Below, in pieces: positions 7,810 to 12,938 of a DNA stretch of 13,053 nt (positions are counted from its first letter, which is position 1; each line of letters starts with the position of its first letter). The notes beneath the pieces were generated by a model. The model saw only the letters and a program-made list of their open reading frames with translations, was not told the origin of the DNA and did no database searches. The position numbers and the translations under genes are program-made. Source of the DNA: Actinomycetes bacterium (GTDB lineage: Bacteria; Actinomycetota; Actinomycetes; Propionibacteriales; Propionibacteriaceae); assembly GCA_023419175.1 (NCBI GenBank), contig JAEZYG010000054.1, forward strand, positions 1-13,053. Direction: 5' to 3'.

Positions 7810-8555
7810 TATTTACCCCCGGCACCGTCACCCTTCTCGGTGGAGGACCTGGTGACCCCGATTTGATCACTGTCGCCGGTTTGAAAGCTCTTCAAGCAGC
7901 CGATGTGGTCTGCTATGACCGTCTAGCTCCTCTGGATTTACTCTCGCAATGCCGTCCTGATGCCGAGCTGATTGAGGTCGGTAAAGTACCGCGCGGACCG
8001 TTCACTCCTCAAGAGCAAATCAATCAGATGCTTGTCTCTCATGCCCAAGCAGGGAAGGTCGTCGTCCGTTTTAAAGGAGGGGATTCTTTCGTCTTTGGAC
8101 GTGGAGGTGAAGAATGGCAGGCATGTGCTGAAGCCGGAATTCCAGTCCAGATCATTCCAGGGGTAAGTTCGAGTATTTCAGCTCCTGAATTGGCAGGAAT
8201 TCCCGTAACACATCGCGGCCTAACTCAGGGATTTACGGTGGTTTCTGGTCACGTTCCCCCAGGAGACGAGCGCTCCGATCTCGACTGGGAAGCTCTCGCG
8301 CGCACCAATACGACATTGGTGATCTTGATGGGAGTGAAATATCTTCCCCAGATCGTTGAAGCCCTTCGCTTCGGTGGAATGGATATCCATATGCCAGCAG
8401 CGATCATCGAGAAAGCTGCAAGCGAGGATATGCGCGTCCTCTATGGAGATCTCGATTCGATCGCCCAGATCAGTTCCGAGCATCAAGTCGTTCCTCCCGC
8501 CATTACTGTCATCGGTAAGGTGGCACGCGCTGATCTATTGAACACCCGTGATTGA
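7806..8555 (+). CDS. cobA: Uroporphyrinogen-III C-methyltransferase (SUMT)
   Basis: SUMT methylates C2 and C7 of uroporphyrinogen III to form precorrin-2, the branch point away from heme. The 249 residues form a single methyltransferase domain with no CysG oxidase/ferrochelatase or HemD fusion. Motifs are LLGGGPGDPDLIT (10-22), CYDRL, VRFKGGDSFVFGRGGEE, IPGVSSSISAPELAGIPVTHRG and LMGV. The usual GGDPFVFGR has Ser in place of Pro. AAGGAG lies five bases before the ATG, and ATGA overlaps the cbiA stop. It is the last gene of the plus-strand operon and ends 9 bases from the convergent cbiJ stop. Confidence 0.96.
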   Translation: MIFTPGTVTLLGGGPGDPDLITVAGLKALQAADVVCYDRLAPLDLLSQCRPDAELIEVGKVPRGPFTPQEQINQMLVSHAQAGKVVVRFKGGDSFVFGRGGEEWQACAEAGIPVQIIPGVSSSISAPELAGIPVTHRGLTQGFTVVSGHVPPGDERSDLDWEALARTNTTLVILMGVKYLPQIVEALRFGGMDIHMPAAIIEKAASEDMRVLYGDLDSIAQISSEHQVVPPAITVIGKVARADLLNTRD

Positions 8556-8574
8556 GCGATAGTTTTAAGATCGC
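8556..8574. terminator. Weak inverted repeat between convergent cobA and cbiJ
   Basis: GCGAT (8556-8560) and ATCGC (8570-8574) pair across a 9-base loop that contains TTTT. The stem is only 5 bases with no T-tract after it. It sits at the junction of convergent genes but is too weak to be a confident terminator. Confidence 0.2.
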
Positions 8575-9326
8575 GTTGCTAGGAACCTTTCGATCCATCT
8601 GAGAGCTTCATCGACGCTTTCAACTACATGCTTTTGACGATAGTGGGGGCGGGCGATCATCACCACATCGAGGTGATGATCGCTTGCAACATCGAGTTTC
8701 GCACTCGTCATCTCCCCTCCAGAATCCTTGGTGATGACAAGGCGTATGTCGTTCTCCTCGCATAAACGCTTTTCATCTTCATAGGTGAATGGGCCGATAG
8801 TTTCGATCACCATCCACGCGGACGGGATCTGTCCATCAGGACGGTGAGCTACGCGACAGATCACTGGATAATCTTTTAAAGCCTCGCTGTAATCCAAACT
8901 GTGCTGACGCCCTACGCTAAGCAAAATAGAGCCGCCTTTATTGGCAGCGATCGTGAGTGCTGCCTGGGCTGCTTGTTCATGGTCATCGACCCATATCCAC
9001 TGGTGTGCATCGTTGCGCTCTTTCCACGATGGACGAGAAAGCCGTAGACAATCGATGTCAAGGATCTGAGCAGCCTCATGGGCATGAGCGCTCATGGAGG
9101 CTGCGAAAGGATGGGTAGCGTTGACGATCAGCTCAATTCCTTCCTTGCGGCAGTAGGCGACCAATCCCTCCACTCCCCCAAATCCTCCATGGCGAACCTG
9201 TCCGGGAAGCGGACGAGCGTTCTTCGTCCGTCCGGCCAGGGAAGATATCACCTCTATTCCCTGATGGGTGAGTTTGGCGGCGAGTTGACGAGCAGAGGCA
9301 GTTCCAGCGAGGAGAAGAATCTTCAC
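8565..9326 (-). CDS. cbiJ: Cobalt-precorrin-6A reductase
   Basis: CbiJ/CobK reduces the corrin macrocycle of (cobalt-)precorrin-6A to 6B with a nicotinamide cofactor, between CbiD and CbiE/CbiT steps. The 253 residues match the family length. Motifs visible are LLLAGTASARQLA at the N-terminus, NATHPFAASMSAHA, RLSRPSW, LLSVGRQHS and the late TKDSGGEMTSAKLDVA. The start codon is GTG at 9326: an in-frame TAG lies four codons upstream and no ATG is near. The purine run before it touches the GTG, too close for a normal Shine-Dalgarno. A TAGTCT ending 6 bases upstream suggests a leaderless start. It is monocistronic here and separate from the main minus-strand cbi operon, converging on cobA. Confidence 0.95.
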   Translation of the reverse strand: MKILLLAGTASARQLAAKLTHQGIEVISSLAGRTKNARPLPGQVRHGGFGGVEGLVAYCRKEGIELIVNATHPFAASMSAHAHEAAQILDIDCLRLSRPSWKERNDAHQWIWVDDHEQAAQAALTIAANKGGSILLSVGRQHSLDYSEALKDYPVICRVAHRPDGQIPSAWMVIETIGPFTYEDEKRLCEENDIRLVITKDSGGEMTSAKLDVASDHHLDVVMIARPHYRQKHVVESVDEALRWIERFLATRS

Positions 9327-9332
9327 CCCTTC

Positions 9333-9338
9333 AGACTA
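9333..9338 (-). promoter_or_regulatory. Putative -10 hexamer of cbiJ (leaderless)
   Basis: The minus strand reads TAGTCT, fitting TANNNT, and ends 6 bases before the GTG at 9326, the same spacing seen for cbiP and hemA. No good -35 lies 17 bases further. An alternative pair is TTGAGA (9365-9370) with TATCCC (9342-9347), spaced 17 bases, which would give a leader of about 10 bases. Confidence 0.35.
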
Positions 9339-9379
9339 GAGGGGATATCCTTCCAACTTCTAGATCTCAACACCTCTCC

Positions 9380-9408
9380 TTGGGAAGCAAGGAAAAGTCC
9401 ACTAGAAT
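9380..9408 (+). promoter_or_regulatory. Promoter of the SPFH gene
   Basis: TTGGGA (9380-9385), a 17-base spacer and TAGAAT (9403-9408, 5 of 6 to TATAAT) form a good housekeeping-type promoter. It is followed by GAAAGG (9424-9429) and the ATG at 9437. Its position rules against translation from the upstream in-frame ATG at 9380. Confidence 0.6.
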
Positions 9409-9436
9409 TCCATGGGTCGTTAAGAAAGGCATCACC

Positions 9437-10606
9437 ATGGGCTTATTGGGAAAATTGCGCGGAGAACTTGTCGATATAATCGAATGGCTTGAAGATTCTC
9501 GTACTCTTTTAGCGTGGCGTTTCCCCCGCTATCAAAACGAAATCAAACAGGGAGCTCAACTGATCGTCCGCGAAGGACAGCAAGCTGTTTTCGTATATCG
9601 CGGTCAACTTGCCGATATCTTCGGCCCCGGCAGCTATACCTTGAATACCGAAAGTCTTCCGCTGCTCTCAACCCTGCAAGGGTGGAAATACGGCTTCAAC
9701 TCTCCCTTCCGCAGCGAAGTCTACTTCATCAATACCCGTCCGGTTACCGACCTGAGATGGGGAACCAGTCAGCCTGTCACCCTGCGCGATCCCGATTTTG
9801 GTCTCGTCCAGGTGAGAGCTAACGGTCTATGTGTGGTCAAAGTTGCTGACCCCTCGATTTTCTTAAGGGAGGTTATCGGCACCGATTCCGCTGTGGATAT
9901 CGATGAGATCACCGAGCTTTTACGCCGAGAAATTGCCCAAGCCTTCAGCGAATTCGTCCTCGATAGCGCATGTGGGGCAATCGACCTCCAAGCGAAACAA
10001 AGCGAATTGAGCGAACAGTTGCGTCTGCGCGTTCAAGAGCGAGTGGACGACGAATTCGGTTTGGCTATTCAGTCCATTTCGATGACGATTTCTCTACCAG
10101 AAGAGATCACCCAGGCGATGACTCGTGGCGTCGCTCGCGGTCTTGAAGAAAGCGGTTGGATGAATCAATTGGGCGATGCCCAGCGCTATCAGCAATTCAA
10201 AACTGCCGATGCGATCTCTCAAGCAGCCGCCAATCCATCCTCATCGGGAGCTGGTTCGATGATGGGAATGGGCGTGGGGCTCGCTATGGCTCAACAGATG
10301 GCTCAGCAGATGGCTCAGCAGATGAATCCTATGAATTCTACCTCTACATCTGCATCATCTCATCCAGCAGGAGCGACTCCACCTCCTCTACTCCACGACG
10401 ATCAGACCTTCCATGTGGAAGTCAATGGCTCTGCCGCCGGTCCTTACAATATGGGTCAAATCCGCTCGATGGTGGAAAACGGTCAGATGAACACTCAAAC
10501 TCTCGTCTGGTCTGCGGGGATGAGTGGCTGGATGCCAGCTGGTCAACTCCCAGCTTTGCGCTCTCTTTTCTTAGCTCCTCCTCCCCTACCTCAAAGTGAT
10601 TCATAA
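9437..10606 (+). CDS. SPFH/Band-7 protein with C-terminal GYF_2-like domain
   Basis: This 389-residue protein resembles the bacterial SPFH family containing Bacillus YdjI, often misnamed virion core protein. Residues 1-30 form an amphipathic segment (MGLLGKLRGELVDIIEWLED) without a clear membrane helix. About 38-235 are the SPFH region (IVREGQQAVFVYRGQLADIFGPG at 43-65, FRSEVYFINTRP at 91-102). A linker at 260-320 is rich in Met, Gln and Ser and holds three MAQQ repeats. Residues 324-378 (GPYNMGQIRSMVENGQ, then LVWSAGMSGWMPAGQLPAL) look like a GYF_2 domain, a likely protein-binding module. I chose ATG 9437: it has GAAAGG at a suitable distance, and the promoter lies between it and the ATG at 9380. 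The zinc-ribbon gene follows closely, and such proteins often occur together. A role in membrane organisation or stress is inferred; no reaction is known. Confidence 0.85.
   Translation: MGLLGKLRGELVDIIEWLEDSRTLLAWRFPRYQNEIKQGAQLIVREGQQAVFVYRGQLADIFGPGSYTLNTESLPLLSTLQGWKYGFNSPFRSEVYFINTRPVTDLRWGTSQPVTLRDPDFGLVQVRANGLCVVKVADPSIFLREVIGTDSAVDIDEITELLRREIAQAFSEFVLDSACGAIDLQAKQSELSEQLRLRVQERVDDEFGLAIQSISMTISLPEEITQAMTRGVARGLEESGWMNQLGDAQRYQQFKTADAISQAAANPSSSGAGSMMGMGVGLAMAQQMAQQMAQQMNPMNSTSTSASSHPAGATPPPLLHDDQTFHVEVNGSAAGPYNMGQIRSMVENGQMNTQTLVWSAGMSGWMPAGQLPALRSLFLAPPPLPQSDS
10286..10321 (+). repeat. Three in-frame 12-base repeats (MAQQ) in the SPFH linker
   Basis: ATGGCTCARCAG is repeated three times without gaps, encoding (MAQQ)3 at residues 284-295. 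The copies differ at one base in the first unit. A 12-base unit keeps frame if the copy number changes, so the linker length could vary between strains. Confidence 0.8.
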
Positions 10607-10681
10607 AGATGATGACAGGCGATGATCTGACACGCGATCCACATGAGCCCCATCTCTTCCCTCCTCCTCTTCCCGATCATG

Positions 10682-10687
10682 AGGAGG
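10682..10687 (+). promoter_or_regulatory. Shine-Dalgarno deciding the zinc-ribbon start
   Basis: AGGAGG lies 8 bases before the ATG at 10696. The earlier in-frame ATGs at 10609 and 10612 have no comparable signal. The six bases also read as codons if the earlier start is used, so this is strong but not decisive. Confidence 0.55.
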
Positions 10688-10695
10688 GAAGAGAT

Positions 10696-11862
10696 ATGTC
10701 TGCACCGCCGATAGCAGGTGAGACCACATCTCATTATCTTAAGGGCAGATCCGAAGATCCTTCTGTGGTCTATACGACTCAGCAGACGCGCACCTATCCG
10801 TGTAAAAATTGCGGAGCTGATCTGTTTTTTGATCCGTCCACTCAGCAATTAGGGTGCAAATCATGCGGATCGTCCATCGCCTTTGCGAGCGAACCTCCGC
10901 GTCCTCTCGTCAAGCACGATATCGAACCGGCTCTTGCCGCTCTTCACCATCAACAACGCCAGCAAGACGATGCCCCCTCCTTTGACAAGGAGATTGTCTG
11001 CCAATCCTGTGGCGGACATACAATTTTTTCAGGCACACTGACCGCCACACGCTGCCCCTATTGCAATGTGGCTATCCAACGTGAGGATATCGGCTCCGCT
11101 CCCACCCGCCTAGCTATTGACGGCATCATTCCTCTCCAAGTGGACGAAAAGCAGAGCCTGATCTTGATCGAAAAATGGATCAACTCCAGGCTTTTTGCCC
11201 CAAACGCTTTTAAAAAGCATCGTCAATTAGGATCGTTCACATCGATTTATCTGCCCTATTATTCCTATGATTCAGCGACGACGACACATTACAGCGGAAT
11301 GCGTGGAATACATCGGACGGAATATTATCAGGTGGACGGAAAGACCCAATCGCGCATAGTCACCGATTGGTATCCGGCATCTGGTGTGGTGCGTAACGAA
11401 TTCACAAATGTGACATCCCACGCCTCCTCTGGACTTGATGACGATAAACTCACAGAATTGGAACCGTGGCCGCTAGAGAATATACATCCTTATTCTGCTC
11501 ACTTCACCGCCGGTCATTTGAGTCGCACATACGATCACGAACCAGATGTCGTCTTTGAGCAGTTAACTCGTCCAAGGTTGGAATCGGTAATCGAAGATAC
11601 GATCCGAGACGATATCGGAGGAGATTGCCAACAGATCGACTCGCAATCGACAACCTGGCATTTTTTAACCTTCGCCCATCTGCTCTTACCAGTATGGATG
11701 TTGACGGTTACCTTCGCTGGGAAGCCATATAACGTGCTTATCAATGGTGTGACAGGAGAAGTTCAAGGTCAGCGTCCGTGGAGTTGGATCAAGATCACCG
11801 CTGCTGTGATCGCAGTATGCATTGCGATCGCTCTCATCTATTTCTTCATCTCCCACGAGTGA
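10696..11862 (+). CDS. Double zinc-ribbon membrane protein, SPFH partner
   Basis: This resembles the TFIIB-type zinc-ribbon-containing proteins found next to SPFH/YdjI-like genes (compare Bacillus YdjG). With the ATG at 10696 it has 388 residues. Zinc ribbon 1 uses C36-x2-C39 and C54-x2-C57. Ribbon 2 uses C102-x2-C105 and C120-x2-C123. A middle domain of about 200 residues rich in Tyr and His (LPYYSYDS, HYSGMRG) follows, then LLLPVWMLTVTFAGKPYNVLINGVTGEV near 329-356, typical of these proteins. One membrane helix spans about 364-385, ending FFISHE. With no signal peptide, the bulk should face the cytoplasm. An earlier ATG at 10609, three bases after the SPFH stop, would add 29 proline- and acid-rich residues. 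It is probably cotranscribed with the SPFH gene. Suggested role, by analogy only: a membrane anchor or sensor acting with the SPFH scaffold. Confidence 0.82.
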   Translation: MSAPPIAGETTSHYLKGRSEDPSVVYTTQQTRTYPCKNCGADLFFDPSTQQLGCKSCGSSIAFASEPPRPLVKHDIEPALAALHHQQRQQDDAPSFDKEIVCQSCGGHTIFSGTLTATRCPYCNVAIQREDIGSAPTRLAIDGIIPLQVDEKQSLILIEKWINSRLFAPNAFKKHRQLGSFTSIYLPYYSYDSATTTHYSGMRGIHRTEYYQVDGKTQSRIVTDWYPASGVVRNEFTNVTSHASSGLDDDKLTELEPWPLENIHPYSAHFTAGHLSRTYDHEPDVVFEQLTRPRLESVIEDTIRDDIGGDCQQIDSQSTTWHFLTFAHLLLPVWMLTVTFAGKPYNVLINGVTGEVQGQRPWSWIKITAAVIAVCIAIALIYFFISHE

Positions 11863-11896
11863 CTTTAAATAGCTGAATCTAGCTGGATAGACGAAA

Positions 11897-11926
11897 CAGG
11901 GAGGCGGGTATATACCCGCCTCCCTG
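11897..11926. terminator. Perfect 30-base palindrome between convergent genes
   Basis: A 15-base arm starting CAGGGAGGCGGG is followed directly by its exact complement, giving a very stable GC-rich hairpin. It lies 34 bases after the zinc-ribbon stop and 17 bases after the LPXTG gene stop. Downstream on the plus strand there is no T-tract; on the minus strand the stem is followed by TTTCGTCTAT. It probably acts as a terminator for both genes, better for the minus strand. Confidence 0.75.
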
Positions 11927-11943
11927 CGAATCGCTCTCAAAGA

Positions 11944-12399
11944 TCACTTCATGTAACGACGAATCGCCACAGCAGCAGCACCAGCGAAAGCAGCTACGGC
12001 ACCAAGACCGGAGACACCACCAGCGACACCAGTACGCGGGAGAGCCTTAGCCTTCTTCGGCTCAGCTTTCTTCGACTCGGCCTTCACCTCGTCAGCCTTA
12101 TCCTCAGCCTTCACCTCATCAGATGCAGGGGCAACAGCGTCAACCTCATCGGCATCGGAAGTATTGATATCGATGCCAGGAACGCCAGGAGCCTTATCCG
12201 GAATGATTCCACCCTCAAAAGCCATCTTCGGCGGCTGAACAGGAACGTTTTCTTCCGGAACGATTCCGCCATCGTAGTAAATGGCTGGCGGCTGAGCAGG
12301 AACGCGCTCGGGATCCGCAGCGAAGGAAGAGGCAACCGGAGCAGCCAGCATAGTAGCAGCGAAGGCGCCAGCTGCGACAACACGCATCATCTTATTCAT
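11944..12399 (-). CDS. Small sortase-anchored (LPRTG) surface protein
   Basis: With the ATG at 12399 the product has 151 residues. Residues 1-27 are a signal peptide (positive MNKMMR, hydrophobic AAGAFAATMLAAPVA, probable cleavage after SFA). Residues 33-51 and 52-70 are two imperfect 19-residue repeats (VPAQPPAIYYDGGIVPEEN and VPVQPPKMAFEGGIIPDKA). Residues 80-118 are a low-complexity Asp/Glu/Lys/Ala stretch with DEVKAE repeats that would span the wall. LPRTG (120-124), a hydrophobic segment and RRYMK form a sortase sorting signal. The mature protein is under 100 residues, so it is unlikely to be a large adhesin. GGGGG lies 4 bases before the chosen ATG; ATGs at 12414 and 12390 are alternatives. 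Codon use is strongly uniform (GCA/GCC/GCG Ala, GTC/GTT Val), hinting at high expression. I recognise no specific function. No sortase gene is in the window. Confidence 0.85.
   Translation of the reverse strand: MNKMMRVVAAGAFAATMLAAPVASSFAADPERVPAQPPAIYYDGGIVPEENVPVQPPKMAFEGGIIPDKAPGVPGIDINTSDADEVDAVAPASDEVKAEDKADEVKAESKKAEPKKAKALPRTGVAGGVSGLGAVAAFAGAAAVAIRRYMK
12190..12303 (-). repeat. Two tandem 57-base coding repeats in the LPXTG gene
   Basis: The two units encode V-P-x-Q-P-P-x-x-x-[YF]-[DE]-G-G-I-[VI]-P-[ED], conserved in spacing and pattern but diverged in DNA. They are probably an old internal duplication forming two small modules in the mature protein. Confidence 0.7.
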
Positions 12400-12439
12400 C
12401 TTTCCCCCAATCATGGTGGTTCAACTCATGCCTCACCGC

Positions 12440-12445
12440 TATATA
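12440..12445 (-). promoter_or_regulatory. Possible -10 element of the LPXTG gene
   Basis: The minus strand reads ACATATATAGCGG here; TATATA matches 4 of 6 of the -10 consensus. It lies 40 bases before the ATG at 12399. No clear -35 is visible 17 bases upstream. The run of ten G on this strand ends 34 bases before it. Confidence 0.35.
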
Positions 12446-12479
12446 TGTGAAGCTCATTTCTTGTGCACCTATGAAGCTA

Positions 12480-12489
12480 CCCCCCCCCC
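12480..12489. repeat. Homopolymer tract of ten C (G on the minus strand)
   Basis: Ten consecutive C on the plus strand, G in the sense of the downstream LPXTG gene. It lies just upstream of that gene's probable core promoter (about -47 relative to the expected start). Tracts of this length are prone to slipped-strand length change. Confidence 0.9.
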
Positions 12490-12519
12490 GAGTTTTGGCA
12501 AATCGGCCTACAGTCGCAC

Positions 12520-12603
12520 CTTGAGGGTTTCAAAAAGTTTGAAATACTATTTCACTAGGTATTTTGCTCTTCATTTATCAAGTTGAAGACTAAAACCCTT
12601 AAG
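12520..12603 (+). other. 84-base multi-stem element
   Basis: CTTGAGGGTTT (12520-12530) pairs with AAACCCTTAAG (12593-12603) over 11 positions, one being a G-U pair in plus-strand RNA and a mismatch in minus-strand RNA. Inside it are a TTTCAAA/TTTGAAA hairpin (12528-12544), an AAATAC/GTATTT hairpin (12542-12564) extendable by two G-U pairs, and a TCTTCA/TGAAGA hairpin (12568-12589). The first two overlap and would be alternatives. This could be a structured RNA on the plus strand or a DNA element; I recognise no family, and no ORF covers it. Confidence 0.4.
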
Positions 12604-12620
12604 TAGAAAAATAACGTTTT

Positions 12621-12656
12621 AATAACAAAAAGGAGATGACTGAAAACAATCTCCTT
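12621..12656 (-). terminator. Intrinsic terminator for minus-strand transcription
   Basis: On the minus strand an AAGGAGAT/ATCTCCTT stem of 8 perfect pairs with an 11-base loop is followed by TTTTGTTATT. This is a typical rho-independent terminator. It lies 24 bases after the stop of the short ORF at 12680-12790 and implies that something upstream on the minus strand is transcribed. It also insulates the LPXTG gene. Confidence 0.7.
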
Positions 12657-12679
12657 CATAGATCGCTCGTAAAACCGCT

Positions 12680-12790
12680 TTATACAGACGAAGAATCTTC
12701 GCAACTACTAGTAGCAAAAAAGATATTTGCGGCAGCGAAAAGAGCCGTAGCGCTTGATATCAGAAAAAGTTTGACCTTCTTCACCTTCAC
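12680..12790 (-). CDS. Possible tiny secreted or lipoprotein-like peptide, coupled to a 9-codon ORF
   Basis: A GTG at 12790 opens a 36-residue frame, MKVKKVKLFLISSATALFAA then NIFFATSSCEDSSSV. It looks like a signal peptide followed by SSC, a weak lipobox. It overlaps by GTGA the stop of a 9-codon ORF (ATG at 12816, MTSLPFAGE) that has GGAGG six bases upstream. This could be a short leader with a coupled small protein, or one gene broken by a frameshift. An intrinsic terminator follows 24 bases after the TAA. Base composition is AT-richer than the neighbouring genes. No homologue is recognised; it may be chance. Confidence 0.3.
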   Translation of the reverse strand: MKVKKVKLFLISSATALFAAANIFFATSSCEDSSSV

Positions 12791-12938
12791 TCGCCAGCAA
12801 ATGGAAGACTAGTCATGGCATACCTCCAAGAATGAGAAAAGCACGATGAGCGAACTCAAGATAGCGAAAAGCCTTCTCTAGACGCTTTATACACACAGAC
12901 CGTCCCTTTTTTTACAGAAAGGAAAGTATTCAAGACCA

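Noticed and set aside
9380..9436. N-terminal extension of the SPFH protein from the ATG at 9380
   Set aside because: The promoter -35 and -10 lie within this stretch, and a good ribosome binding site precedes the ATG at 9437, where the family normally begins.
12524..12599. A tRNA: the structured element contains a 76-base stretch closed by 7 base pairs
   Set aside because: There is no GGTTCRA T-arm, no D-arm consensus and no plausible anticodon loop on either strand.
12689..12701. CGAAGA-A-TCTTCG palindrome as an operator or terminator
   Set aside because: It lies inside the tiny ORF, has a one-base centre and no T-tract; a stronger terminator follows nearby.
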